Positions 53,819-64,000 of a DNA stretch of 64,000 nucleotides are shown here, one piece after another. A program made the position numbers and the translations under genes. The notes beneath the pieces were generated by a model. That model made no database searches, was not told the origin of the DNA, and worked only from the letters and a program-made list of their open reading frames with translations. The DNA is from Dermacentor variabilis (lineage: Eukaryota > Arthropoda > Arachnida > Ixodida > Ixodidae): NCBI RefSeq assembly GCF_050947875.1, contig NC_134573.1, forward strand, positions 70,867,315 through 70,931,314. The letters run 5' to 3'. Position 1 is the first letter of the stretch, and the number at the start of each line of letters is the position of its first letter.

Positions 53819-54932
53819 CTAAGGGTAATGGGTGGATGTGCTGCCCCTTTAGCTTTCGTACACCATTCCAAACTTTAGACTCTTGAGTGTAGGATGTGAT
53901 GCTCGAGAGAAACCTCTCCCAGCTAGCCCTCCTTGCCTGTCTCCGGGTGCGCCTTCCTTGCGATTTGGCCAGTTTAAATTCAATGAGGAATTCTGCTGTC
54001 GGGGAGCGACGCAGCAAACCCCACGCTTTGTTTTGTTTCTTTCGTGCGAGTCTGCACTGTTCGTTCCACCAGGGGACTCGTCTTTTACAAGAGAGATCCT
54101 GTGTTTGTGGAATGAACTTTTGAGCTGCGTCGAGTATAAAACAAGTAAAATATACTACTGCTTCATCTATGTTAAAATTACTGATAAAATCTCGTGATAA
54201 GTATGTGGATGCGTTAAAATGATCCCATTCGGCGGAGGCTAGTTTCCACCGGGGGGCGTGTGGAGGGCATTCGTGTTGATGTATTAAATTTAACGTTCTA
54301 GGGAAGTGGTCACTTCCATAGGGATTCTCGGTTACATGCCATTGTAAATCAGGGAAAATTGAGGCAGAGCCAATTGACAGGTCTATTGAGGAATATGAAT
54401 TATAACTGTTAAAATACGTTGGTTCCTTTTTGTTGAAGAGGCATGCACCGGAATTCAGAAGGAAATTTTCAATAAAACGACCTCTCGCGTCACATCGCGG
54501 GTCTCCCCACATGGTATTGTGGGCGTTAAAATCGCCTACGATGAGGTAGGGCTCCGGGAGCTGATCAATCAGGCTATAAAAATCGCTTTTTCGGAGATCA
54601 TAATTTGAGGGTATGTATATGCAACATACAGTGATTTGTTTATTAAAAAGAATTGCCCGGACTGACACTGCCTCAAGGGGCGTCTGAAGGGCGACATGAT
54701 GACATGCTACTGACTTGTCAACAACTATTGCTACACCGCCAGCCGAGGCGTTCGCCTCGCTGCGGTCTTTACGATAGATTGTGTAATGTCGGAGAAAATT
54801 TGTGTTCGTAGGTTTCAGATGTGTCTCTTGAACACACAGCAACTTGGGATTGTGTTTGTGTAGAAGTTCGCTAATGTCGTCTAGGTTATGGAGGAGCCCT
54901 CTAACATTCCATTGTAGTATTTGTGTATCCAT
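53715..54932 (-). CDS. LINE D1 ORF2: APE-type endonuclease and connector
   Basis: ATG at 54932, 48 bases after the ORF1 stop. Residues 1-225 form an APE-like endonuclease that nicks the target: ILQWNVRGL, LLCVQETHLKP with the catalytic Glu, YLIVGDFNAHNTMWGD, IDLSIGSASI and NPYGSDHFPRTL with the Asp-His pair. The connector has VPWWNEQCRLARKKQNKAWG. The frame ends at 53715 because of a frameshift into the RT frame near 53745. All catalytic residues that I can place are present. Confidence 0.8.
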   Translation of the reverse strand: MDTQILQWNVRGLLHNLDDISELLHKHNPKLLCVQETHLKPTNTNFLRHYTIYRKDRSEANASAGGVAIVVDKSVACHHVALQTPLEAVSVRAILFNKQITVCCIYIPSNYDLRKSDFYSLIDQLPEPYLIVGDFNAHNTMWGDPRCDARGRFIENFLLNSGACLFNKKEPTYFNSYNSYSSIDLSIGSASIFPDLQWHVTENPYGSDHFPRTLNLIHQHECPPHAPRWKLASAEWDHFNASTYLSRDFISNFNIDEAVVYFTCFILDAAQKFIPQTQDLSCKRRVPWWNEQCRLARKKQNKAWGLLRRSPTAEFLIEFKLAKSQGRRTRRQARRASWERFLSSITSYTQESKVWNGVRKLKGQHIHPLPLVDSQGTTFEDQANALGEHFEYVSSPTHYKIIPEV

Positions 54933-54979
54933 TATGCTATATGTGTTGGGTGCTGTGTGTCTAAGAGAGAAGAGTTAGC

Positions 54980-55703
54980 TCACGGGCGTTTTTCAGGCGC
55001 CGTGACGGGAGTTTTGTCTCTTTTGAAGCGATCGAGAGCACCTCGCCGCTCCTTAGGCGCTGGTGGCGCCGTCTTGCTGGTGGTTGTGTCCATCGCCTCT
55101 TGCGAGGCGCTGGACACGCGCTCTTCCGAGCGCTTCGTTTGGCGTGAAGGCCTCGGCACGTTGGACGAGGCCTTTGGGGTCACCTGCCCGGGGGTAGATG
55201 GCCCCTTCTGTATTGTTGGCGCAGCAGCGCTTGCTGCAGCCGCCGGGGGGGGCGGATGGTGTCACTGCCGCCTCACTGGATGTGAGTCGGACAGCCGCCG
55301 GAGACCGTTGTGGCGCTGCCCCCTGACGCGCCACTTCGGCAAATGTGTTTTGGGCAGGTAGGATACCCGCCTGCGTGCCTCCTTGAAAGTGATATTTTCC
55401 TTTACTTTTATGGTCACAATTTCTTTTTCTTTTTTCCAAGACGGGCAGGACCGCGAGTACGCGGCATGCTCTCCATCACAGTTGACACAGTGTGGGGTAT
55501 TCTGGCAGGTTTCAGAGGAGTGTTCATTTTCACTACACTTGGCACAAGTCATCCGGCCTCGACAGTTCTGTGAGCTGTGGCTGAACCTTTGAAACTTGAA
55601 GCATCTCAGGGGATTTGGCACATATGGCCTAACACGAATCTTGAGGTACCCGGCCTCGATGGTGTCGGGCAGAACACTAGAGCCGAAAGTAAGTATTAGG
55701 TGT
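54980..55703 (-). pseudogene. LINE D1 ORF1 fragment with zinc knuckles
   Basis: It starts within ORF1 at a word equivalent to LILTFGSSVLPDTIEAGYLK. It then has PNPLRCFKFQRFSHSSQNC, MTCAKCSENEHSSETC and CVNCDGEHAAYSRSCP, the knuckle array of this LINE family. The first knuckle lost its second Cys (CFKF). A Pro/Ala/Ser-rich C-terminus continues in other frames to the stop at 54980, so at least two frame changes are present. Confidence 0.7.
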
Positions 55704-56100
55704 TATTAGGTGAAGGCCTTGATGATGATGATGATGTATGGGGTTTTTCGGTGCAAGGGCCAGGTATGGCCAAAGAGCGCCATGTCTGTGCTAATGAGTT
55801 TGCAGTGTACTTATGATTGCTATGGCGTTGGTGTGAGGTGGCTGTAAAGAGGCCTTAAAATATACGCTCTAAAGTGCGTAAAATCTGTATGATAAAATTA
55901 TGGCAATGACGTATGACTTGTACTATGAACATTTCGATGCATTTAAAAAGAATGATACGATAGGTAAAATATACCAGATTATAACAAATGCTAGAGCACT
56001 ACTGCCTCCTTAAGAGCCCTTGAAAACACAAGGGCCTGGAGCCATGTGCTACGCAAAACAATTATCGCACTGGCATCCTCTGGAGAGAGGAGGCGCTACG
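55704..56100 (-). other. 3' UTR and (CATCAT)n tail of LINE D2
   Basis: Non-coding. The run GATGATGATGATGATG on the plus strand marks the 3' terminus. The 9-base word TATTAGGTG occurs twice across the junction with D1 (55694-55702 and 55704-55712). Confidence 0.65.
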
Positions 56101-56109
56101 AATGCATGG

Positions 56110-59100
56110 GACTAATAACATGTAAGACCACATCTCTGAGAAAACCTAGGACGGTGTCTGTATTAAAAAGCGGTTCTGGACCAAGAAACATCGCAGGATG
56201 AAGGGGAATGTGCTGTCGGTATGCTAAGGAAAAATGTCTCTTTCTCTCAGATTCGGCTTCCCGACACTCCAGGAGTACGTGGAGTACGGTCAGCCTCTCC
56301 CCGCATCTACCACAGGTTGGGGCTCACTTCCGGTGAGTAGAAAGTTATGGGCGCCAAATGTGTGTCCTATTCTTAGCCGACAGAATAGGACATCTGTTCG
56401 GCGCGATTTTGTAGTAGAGGGCCAGAATCCTAACTGTGGCTTTATCAGGTGGAGCTTATTATCCGTTTCCGCGTCCCACATGTGTTGCCAGTGGGCTCGC
56501 AGCTTCCTTGGCAAGAAAGGCCTCAGATCGGTGACAGGCACCTCAGCGGTAGGGTTAGCGGCTCGCGATGCGATCGATGTGGCCATCTCGTCCGCCAGAA
56601 CGTTGCCTTCAATTCCCCTATGGCCAGGTACCCAGCATATTATGATATGCTGCTTAGATGAGTACGCTTTACACAAGACGGAATAGAGTTCATTAAATAC
56701 GGGATTTTTATGTTTGCTGAATGTGATTAAGGCCTTCACGACGCTTAGGGAGTCTGTATAGATCGCTGCTTTTGGAAGTTTCGATTTTCTTATATGCTTC
56801 ACAGCAGAGAGTAATGCGTAGGCCTCGGCCGTAAGTATGCTTGTTTCCGGATACAGTGCGTCGGATTCCGAGAAGGATGGGCCGACGGCTGCATAGGATA
56901 CCCCGGCATTTGACTTCGAAGCGTCTGTGTAGAACTCTGCACAGGAATGCTTGTGCTGGAGTTCTAGGAAATGCATTCTGATTTCGGCCTCAGGAGCATG
57001 CTTTGTAACTTGAATGAAAGATGTGTCGCATTCTATCAGCTGCCACTCCCAAGGAGGTAGCAGCTCGGCTGGATGCATTAGCGGAAGCTCGAGGAGTGGA
57101 AGATGCATTTCTTCACTAAGCTCCCTCACACGCAGCGAGAAAGGCTGTCTTACGGAGGGACGATTGCGAAGGAGTGTAGCATATGTCATGTCATTAACGG
57201 TATTAAAACACGGATGTTGAGGATTTGAGTGGACTTTCAGAAAATATGTTTGGCTGGTGTATGTTCTCTGCAGATGAAGTGACCACTCATTTGATTCTAC
57301 ATATAAACTTTGTATGGGACTCGTTCTGAAAGCGCCAGTGGCCAGTCGGATTCCTAGATGGTGGACTGGGTCTAGCATCCTTAGTGCGCTCGGGGCGGCA
57401 GAGTGGTAAATCACGGCGCCATAGTCTAGTCGTGATCGAATTAGGCTTTTATAGAGATTCATTAAGCACGTCCTGTCACTACCCCACGTAGTCTGGGATA
57501 GAAGTTTGATTATGTTCATTGTTTTTAGACACTTTTCTTTGAGATGTTTAATGTGGGGGACGAAGGTGAGTCTGTAGTCAAGTATGACACCTAGAAATTT
57601 GTGTTCTTTGTTTACAGGTATCTGTTGTCCACGCAGTTCTATGCAAGGATCTGGGATAAGTCCTCTCTTTCTTGTAAAAAGAACACAAGAGCTTTTGTTA
57701 GGATTGATCTTAAACCCATTCTTGTCTGCCCACATTGACACTTTGTTCAGGCCATGCTGTACCTGTCTCTCGCAGACTGTGAGGTTACAAGATTTGAAAG
57801 CTATTTGAATGTCGTCCATGTAGACAGAATAAAAGATTCCCGATGGTAATGAAGCGCAAAGCGTGTTCATCTTCACGATGAAGAGTGTGCAGCTGAGCAC
57901 GCCTCCTTGGGGTACACCCGTTTCTTGCGTAAAAGGACACAAAAGTACATTACCGACTTTTACCCGGAAGGTACGAGTGGTCAGATAGCTTTCTATTAGG
58001 TTTAGCATATTACCATGAATGCCCATTTCTGACAAGTCTCTTAAGATTCCGTAACGCCACGTCGTATCGTACGCCTTCTCCATATCGAGGAATATGGATA
58101 AGAAGAATTGTTTGTGTACAAATGCGTCCCGGATATTTGCTTCTACACGTACAAGATGGTCGGTTGTGGAGCGCCCTTCTCGGAAGCCGCACTGATAGGG
58201 ATCAAGAATTTTGCTCAGTTCAAGGAAATGAATGAGTCGCCGATTAATCATTTTTTTCAAACACCTTACAAATGCAACTTGTGAGGGCTATCGGGCGGTA
58301 ACTTGCCACTGAGGAGGGGTCCTTGCCTTGTTTCAATACAGGGACCACAATGGCTTCCTTCCATGCGGTTGGACGGTACCCTGCATCCCAAATGGTGTTG
58401 AAAAGTGTGAGTAGTGTAACCTGCGTGTCATTGTGTAAGTTTTTGAGCATTTCGTACATGATTCTATCAGATCCTGGTGCGGAGCTGTTGCATGCGCTGA
58501 AGGCAGCTCTCAATTCGGCAATACAAAAAGGACGGTTGTAAGGCTCATTCTCTCGACCTTTTCTTGTTAATGGCTTACGTTCTTCTGTTTGTTTGTATTT
58601 GAGAAAGGATTGTGTATAATTTGTTGGACTTGACACGCTCTCAAAATATTCCCCAAGTGAGTCTGCCTGGTCTTGCAGTGTATCGCCCTGTGTGTTTACC
58701 AGGGGTAGTGAATATGTTTTCCGCCCTCTAATCCTATTAACTATGTTCCAGGCTTTGGCCTCATCCCTAAACGAGTTAATACTCGATAAAAACTTGTGCC
58801 AGCTTTCTCTTCTGGCCTGTCGGCGGGTTCGCCTGCCTTGGGACTATATTTTTTGAAAGTTCATAAGATTCTCTGCAGTGGGAGAAGCGCGTAGCAACCC
58901 CCACGCCTTGTTCTGATTCTTACGGGTGATCCTACATTCGCTGTTCCACCACGGTACACGTCGTTTGCATGCCAGACTACTCACTTCGGATATGCATTTT
59001 GATGCGGCATCTATTATGAATGATGTAAGATACTCTAAAGCAGCATCAATTTCTAAAGAAGACATATCAGCCCATGAGATGCTAGTGAGCGTTCGAAATT

Positions 59101-59815
59101 TCTCCCAGTCGGCTGTATCTATTTTCCACCTGGGATCTTGTGGAGGAAATTCCATTTCTTTGGATGTTCTTAGCAGTACGGGGAAGTGATCGCTCCCGTA
59201 AGGATTGCTCCTAACTTCCCATTCGAGTTCGGGCAGTATAGACGCGGAAGCTATACTAAGATCTATTGACGAAAAGGTTCTGTTTGCAAGAGAGTAATAT
59301 GTGGGCTCTTTCTCATTTAGAAGGCACGCTCCAGAAGAAAAAAGGAACTGTTCAACGAGACGACCTCGCGCATCGATACGAGAGTCTCCCCACAAGGTGT
59401 TGTGTGCATTGAAATCGCCAAGAACAACATAAGGTTCTGGCAATTCATCTATGAAGGACTGAAATTCATGTTTGTTTAGTTTGTAATGTGGGGGAATGTA
59501 AAGTGAACAAATAGTGATCAGTTCGTTTAGAGAGACAACTCGAACCGCCACTGCTTCGAGGGCCGTTCGTAGCTGCAAACGTTGACACGCTATGCTTTTT
59601 TGAATTACAATGGCAACACCACCCGATGATGCGATAGCATCATCGCGATCTTTGCGAAAAGTAACGTGCTGTCGAAGAAAATTTGTGTGTTTCGGTTTTA
59701 AGTGTGTTTCCTGTAAAGACAGCATTTTTGGATTGTGTTGGTGGATGAGTTCTTGTAGATCATCAAGGTTTCTAAAGAGACCTCTGACGTTCCATTGAAT
59801 GATTTGTGTATCCAT
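56110..59815 (-). pseudogene. LINE D2 ORF2: endonuclease, RT, RNase H, C-terminal motif
   Basis: ATG 59815. The endonuclease has IIQWNVRGL, LSLQETHLKP, YVVLGDFNAHNTLWGD, IDLSIASAS and NPYGSDHFPVLL. A TAG at 58844-58846 interrupts the connector; D1 has a Lys codon at the equivalent place. The same frame then continues to 58244. A one-base change in the A-run near 58251-58256 shifts into the RT frame 58260-56290, which carries FLSIFLDMEKAYDTTWRYGI, TGVPQGGVLSCTLF, YSVYMDDIQIAF (box MDD) and RNase H (AEFYTDASKSNAGVSYAAV, ICWVPGHRGIEGNVLADEMA). Another one-base loss near 56328 disrupts the final Cys block. Organisation is the same as D1. Confidence 0.85.
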
Positions 59816-59863
59816 ATTTAAAGAAAAACTTGGTGCTGTGTTTATGGAAACGGAGGTGATGCC

Positions 59864-60690
59864 TTAGGTTACAGAGCTCTTTCGAGGCCCTGTAATGGGG
59901 GTTCTACCCTTTCTGGAGCGTTCGAGGGAGCCTCGCCGCTCCTTAGGCGCTTGGTGCGCCGTGAGGACAGGTGTAGTGTCCATTGCCTCTTGTGAGGCGC
60001 AGGACACATGCTCTTGCGAGCGAGATGTTGTCAGGGAGGGTCCCGCCTTGGAGGGCAAGACCCCTGCGCCCACCAGCCCGGAGGTCGATGGGGCTCCCTG
60101 GGGGATTTGGCTGCGCCGGCCGTTGCCAGCGCTGGAAGGAACCTGGGAGGTTGAGGCAACCTCGTCTGCGCCCACCTTCGGGGTCGATGGTCCCTTCTCC
60201 TCGGTTGACGGAGCAGCGCTAGCTGCAACCGCCGCGGGGGCTCGTGTCGTGACTGCCGACTCACGGCTTGTGGGTCGGCAGTGCCCCGACGCTGCCCCCT
60301 GACGCGCCACTTCGGCAAAGCTTTTCTTTGGCAGGTATGCTACCCGCCTGCGTGCCTCCTTGAATGAGATATTTTCTTTAACTTTGATCGTTACTATTTC
60401 TTTTTCTTTCTTCCAGGATGGGCACGACCGCGAGTACGCGGCGTGCTCTCCATCACAGTTTACACAGTTGAGAGCGTTCTCACAAGTTTCAGTGGTGTGT
60501 TCTTTGGCACTGCATTTAGCACAAGTTTGGCGGCTGCGGCAGCTCTGCGAGCTGTGGCCGAAGCGCTCTGACTTTTCCGAGTGAATCACATGAAATCATG
60601 GGAAGTTGGGTCTTTCACGACCGAAGAACTTGAATACATCTTCGGTGCGCCCTCTTTTCTGAGGGCGATCAAGGAGGGGTGGGAAGGAAT
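59864..60690 (-). pseudogene. LINE D2 ORF1 with internal deletion
   Basis: The N-terminal part reads RPQKRGRTEDVFKFFGRERP near 60640, followed by an in-frame TGA at 60596-60598. The frame goes on FHVIHSEKSE and jumps directly to RFGHSSQSCRSRQTCAKC, the zinc knuckles. Compared with D1, whose ORF1 has a folded region before the knuckles, the middle of the protein is missing without loss of frame. The rest (CVNCDGEHAAYSRSCPSW, then a Pro/Ser/Ala-rich tail) is open to 59864. Confidence 0.75.
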
Positions 60691-61165
60691 TTTCGATAGG
60701 AGAACTTAATTTTCGGCAATAACGCCAGCCACCCACCGTGGAGCACTACAAGGGGAGGCTGCAGGGCCTGTAAAACAGGGTTTACAAACAACAGCTGTAC
60801 GCTACTACTATAACCAAATAGACAGGAAAGATGAAAAGTAAGAGAAAGACGAAGGCTGGAGGGAGAGAGAGACAGGAAAAGGCAACTACCGATTTCCCCC
60901 GGGTGGGTCAGTCCGCGGGTGCCGTCTACGTGAACCCGAGGCCAAAGGGGTGTGTTGCCTCCGCCGGGGGGCCTTAAAGGTCCGAACACCCAGCATCAGC
61001 TCAACCTCCAGGATCCCCCTTTCCCCGGACACGGCTAAGCCGCGCACAGTTAGACGCGGGAGGGTCCAACCCCCGTGTTCTCGGGTACGTGGTGTCGCAA
61101 CACACCAAACGCCTGCTTACGCAGACGCCCTTGCGGGGGCTACGGTTTTTCCTCCCCAATAACAT
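60691..61165 (-). promoter_or_regulatory. 5' UTR / internal promoter region of LINE D2
   Basis: GC-rich, non-coding, lying directly 5' of ORF1. LINEs of this group drive transcription from their own 5' UTR. No specific promoter motif is claimed. The 5' boundary is set where the GC-rich sequence ends. Confidence 0.5.
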
Positions 61166-61418
61166 AGGCAGGCATTTGAGAAATCACATGCCACAGAGAG
61201 TATAAAATGATGAGATCTTCAACAAATATTATGATATACGTAGGTATAAAAAAATAGGTGAATGAAGAATCCAAGCACTACAAGCAAGCACATTAACATA
61301 GGGAGAAGCAAGTTTCGTGCCAGAAACAGTGCTCTGAATCACAGAGTTAACAAAAAGGACCATAAACCTTCATCAATTCGGCATATAAATATATTTTTTC
61401 ACCCAAATATTACTTGCA
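61166..61418. other. Short AT-rich spacer
   Basis: No gene or repeat recognised. Confidence 0.4.
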
Positions 61419-62368
61419 TAATGATCGAACTCGTGCAATGATCGCGCCCTTGAATTTTGTCGTCAAAATTCGATATTTTTTTCATTCCAGTGTAATAATC
61501 GCACCCCGAACTTGCCGCAGCGATATATCGTGTGCCAAGTCTAGCTAATGATCATCGCGCTTACCATCTCTTGAATGCTGTCGAATGCTACGCGAGCGAC
61601 TGTTCAAGACATACCAAGCGGTCTGCACGCACCAAACATTCTTAAGCATATGTCCCATTTGATTCTTTTCATCACTTTCTGCACTTCCATGAAAAAGAAA
61701 AGCTGCAATGAAACTTGCATCGGCTTTATTATTTGTAGGCTTCGTCATGGTTTTGGTCAACAACACGAACATAAAGGGCACCTTTCGATTCTTGTCGTCT
61801 GCATTCATGGGCACGCAACAAATTGCGAGTGGCAACGATAGTGGCTACGTTTACACTGATATGTTAGAAGTGTACTCTATTCATATGCCGATGCTTGTAA
61901 CACAGCTAAGATATTCGCCCACCCTTGGAAAAAACGTGTGGTATTAGGATAGTAGCGAAGACAAATGCTGCAGTTTCCACAGCATCTGTTTCTATGTCCC
62001 TGGCAGCTAAGCACGCCCATCTCTGTTTCCGTCCCCTCAAAGTGGACATGGCTACGTTATTGCCGCAGACTTGCCGATATTAACGAGACTATTCTTTACT
62101 GATGCGGAAGAAACAGTTCAATGTGCGTAATGTACTGATGAAAACAAAACAAATCGCGTTCGGCCCGTTCGGCTTGCTCCGCCGGCCAGCATTCTTGTTT
62201 TGGAATCCCGCATTGTAACAGCGGCAACCGCCCGTTTGTTGACCTGTTGTTATCCTGCAGAAAATGCGGGATGAAAAACAATGTTTTCTTTTCGCATGAA
62301 ATTTAACTCGTGTAATGATCGCACCCCTGAATTTGCGGCATTATTTGACAAAAAAGTGCGATCATTAT
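61419..62368. mobile_element. Candidate DNA element with ATAATGATCG inverted ends (about 950 bp)
   Basis: The left end ATAATGATCG (61419-61428) and right end CGATCATTAT (62359-62368) are exact inverses. The flanking ACTTG/CAAGT extends the match with a one-base gap. A second, internal pair of related words (TGCAATGATCGCGCCCTTGA near the left, TGTAATGATCGCACCCCTGA near the right) runs in direct orientation. No target duplication is clear. It contains the open frame 61708-61947, which starts with a hydrophobic stretch (MKLASALLFVGFVMVLV) and has no family I know. Assignment as one element is tentative. Confidence 0.4.
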
Positions 62369-62524
62369 CAAGTATCTATAGTAACTATATGTAAAGATTC
62401 GGAACAGGCCTTTTATGTCAGTAAGATCGCATATTTCTTTTACAAAGACAGCATGAAGTAATGCATTTGTACCTTGCTCATGAGACCATGCTCTTGCATG
62501 ATATTATATTGCATGGTAATATAT

Positions 62525-62684
62525 TGCTACGGGATAGTATTTCCAATGACGAAGAGCCGAGCAGTAAGAAGACGACGACGACGTTTGGAAGCTAGCGCGG
62601 GCTGTTGCCTCTTGGCCAACTGCGGCGTATTGCCTTGTAAATACACTTGTAAATAGCTTTCTGTCGGTGTCTTCCTACGTAACA
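62525..62684 (+). mobile_element. Solo LTR (160 bp), ATAT target duplication
   Basis: Starts TGCTACGGG and ends CTACGTAACA, with inverse ends typical of LTRs. It is flanked by ATAT at 62521-62524 and 62685-62688. There is no internal region on either side, so recombination between two LTRs probably removed it. The sequence is unlike the LTRs of Gypsy A, B and C. Confidence 0.7.
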
Positions 62685-62749
62685 ATATTAATGAAATGCA
62701 AGGCTCATCCATTAAAGCGCCGATTCTTTAAGTTCTTTTTTACCTGCAG

Positions 62750-62934
62750 GCTCTGGCAGCACTCATGACCGACAACTCCAGGGCGGAGAAGGATGCCCTA
62801 TGTGACGTCTGGCCCTCAGCAACACAAGTGCTGTGCACCTTTCGTGTCCTCCAAGCTGAGTGGCACTGGCTTTTGGTTGCGCACAACAAATACCAAAAGA
62901 TGACCGGTGGCACCTCATGGCAAGCTTTCAGGAG
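62750..62934 (+). CDS. Downstream exon of the MULE-like gene: transposase core
   Basis: A 185-nt open exon with a strong acceptor (ttttttacctgcag) and donor (GGAG/gtaacg). It encodes ALAALMTDNSRAEKDALCDV then WPSATQVLCTFRVLQAEWHW. This is the MULE transposase segment with the second catalytic Asp (TDNS) and the C-x-FH/R-V-LQA-x-W region. The strand agrees with the zinc-region exon at 44480-44970. The segment holding the first catalytic Asp should lie between them but was not found. It was either lost or hidden in the retrotransposon-filled interval. No damage is seen in this exon. Confidence 0.65.
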
Positions 62935-64000
62935 GTAACGAAAATGCTTAAAGTGCTTACACTAAGCTTAAGAATGACAGAAAAACGAAATAACAGAAAT
63001 CAAGGTAAATATTAATAGAAACAGTTAAACAAAGCTGATGAGATGGTGTCACTACTTAGAAAAGTAGCAATAGCTTGCGACTGTTTTTACTATTAGGCTT
63101 CAATTTTTCTGTGGTGTTATGTAGCGTTCCGTCCGAGTACTGTTTATTAGGACAATTGCCGTAGACATCCACTAAAAAGAACCTGTGATAATGGTCAGCA
63201 AATACAGCATGCAACAAGCTTCGCAGAGCGCTGCTACTGTTCTACATGCTTACCAACACTGCTTCAGCACTTCAAGCGGTGGGCTAAAGGGTTTCAAGTA
63301 AGGATCATGCATTTGCTAGATAAAAATATGCACTGCAACTCAGGTTCCAGAAAACGAAAACTGTACAAACTGATGCAGTTTATGTTATTTCAGGAGTTCT
63401 TACTGCATGTGTAAATCGGAGATGCATGGTATCGGCAGTTTATAAGAGAAGCAATTGAAACGTGATGCAACAAACTATTACTGTAAACCCCGGGTTAAGG
63501 CAGAGGTGCATTATGAAAAGGGCACTTGCTACACGATAAAAGCGAACAACATACACAGATAAAAGTGATGAAATATGAAGCTATGCTGATACTGCTATCG
63601 CCCTTCTCAGCTGCGAATTGTCACCCTGGCTGCAGCTTAAGCCAACGTCGGAGTGTAGGTGAATGGCCCAAGATATGGACAATTTCTGACCGATGGAGGC
63701 ATCAGCTGGAAGCTGGAGAAAGAGGCGCTACACGACTGATCTTTGGCTAAGCTTGTTCCGAGCCACCGATGAGGCAAGATTGCAACTTTATAGTCAGAGC
63801 AAATGTAGACATCATCTCGTAACCTGGATTGGAAAAAAAGAATGGGTGCGGCGTATCAGGTCAGAATGACCTTGGTTGTCTTTTTCACTTGCCCTACTAC
63901 ACAGGAGCATGTTGGTGACATTACACCACACAAGAGAACAATTTACAGATTGATGTTGATTGAATACAAGCGACAGAGGACATATGCAAGCACAAAACAA
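62935..64000. other. Right-hand end of the window, no further gene assigned
   Basis: Probably intron of the MULE-like gene. Short open frames such as 63526-63750 lack splice context and domains. No repeat recognised. Confidence 0.35.

Larger units (their letters stand above)
51213..55703 (-). mobile_element. LINE D1 (RNase H-bearing, I/jockey group), truncated at both ends
   Basis: The order on the minus strand is ORF1 fragment (55703-54980), endonuclease (54932-53715), RT plus RNase H (53818-51608) and C-terminal Cys region (51604-51226). The 3' UTR is missing because the Penelope-like unit starts at about 51212. The 5' part of ORF1 and the 5' UTR are missing at about 55703, where LINE D2's 3' tail begins. 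D1 and D2 are close relatives in the same orientation. Confidence 0.85.
55704..61165 (-). mobile_element. LINE D2 (RNase H-bearing, I/jockey group), nearly full length
   Basis: The 3' tail is a (CATCAT)n run (plus 55721-55736), then a 3' UTR to about 56100, ORF2 (about 56110-59815), ORF1 (59864-60690) and a GC-rich 5' UTR to about 61165. It is similar in sequence to D1 throughout. ORF1 has an internal deletion and a nonsense codon, and ORF2 has one nonsense codon and two frameshifts. Confidence 0.85.

Noticed and set aside
56234..56686. 150-codon frame on +
   Set aside because: Antisense to the RNase H and C-terminal part of LINE D2.
1..64000. CRISPR arrays, riboswitches, bacterial promoters, tRNA or rRNA genes
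   Set aside because: The window is eukaryotic by introns and transposon content; no spaced repeat array or tRNA cloverleaf was recognised.

Overview
This window looks like eukaryotic nuclear DNA from an arthropod with a repeat-rich genome. A tick (hard-tick-like chelicerate) is my best guess. The eukaryotic reading rests on canonical GT/AG introns, coding sequence split into short exons, and dense DNA transposons, LTR retrotransposons, LINEs and a Penelope-like element. The tick assignment is inference from the mix and wording of the repeats; no diagnostic single-copy gene is present. I see no prokaryotic operon, tRNA, rRNA or CRISPR array.

Layout. 1-3.96 kb: the right part of a PIF/Harbinger transposon, with a broken DDE transposase on + and a broken Myb/SANT-type partner gene on -, arranged convergently. 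4.9-11.4 kb: two TTAA-flanked Kolobok/T2-like elements. The second lies inside a 5.7-kb unit that has 16-bp perfect terminal inverted repeats, TAA duplications and a THAP-domain exon, and that also carries a LINE fragment. 11.4-14.8 kb: nothing I can assign. 14.8-31.4 kb: an old RNase H-bearing LINE (minus strand) split by two Gypsy elements, A (+, 16.1-21.1 kb) and B (-, 23.1-28.4 kb), and cut off at its 5' side by a third, 3'-truncated Gypsy element C (29.9-31.4 kb).

31.4-40.2 kb: a minus-strand locus related to THAP9/P-element transposase. It has a THAP first exon, two tandem pairs of 35-codon symmetric exons (one pair separated from the other by an RTE LINE insertion) and a large decayed transposase exon. 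40.3-41.7 kb: a two-copy tandem repeat and a 0.43-kb inverted repeat. 42.4-62.9 kb: exons of a plus-strand MULE-transposase-like gene. Its exons at 44.5-45.0 kb and 62.75-62.93 kb are separated by almost 18 kb of retrotransposons: a CR1/L2-like LINE, a Penelope-like element with 135-bp direct repeats differing at only two bases, and two related RNase H-bearing LINEs lying head to tail. 61.4-62.7 kb also holds a candidate DNA element and a solo LTR with a clean ATAT duplication.

Almost everything recognisable is transposon-derived, and most of it is dead: stops, frameshifts or altered catalytic residues are visible in nearly every long reading frame. The parts that could still be working host sequence are the MULE-like exons and the THAP/repeat exons. 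The main biological story is nesting order and decay, plus a possible THAP-carrying DNA transposon and a THAP/P-type gene that has amplified a small symmetric exon.
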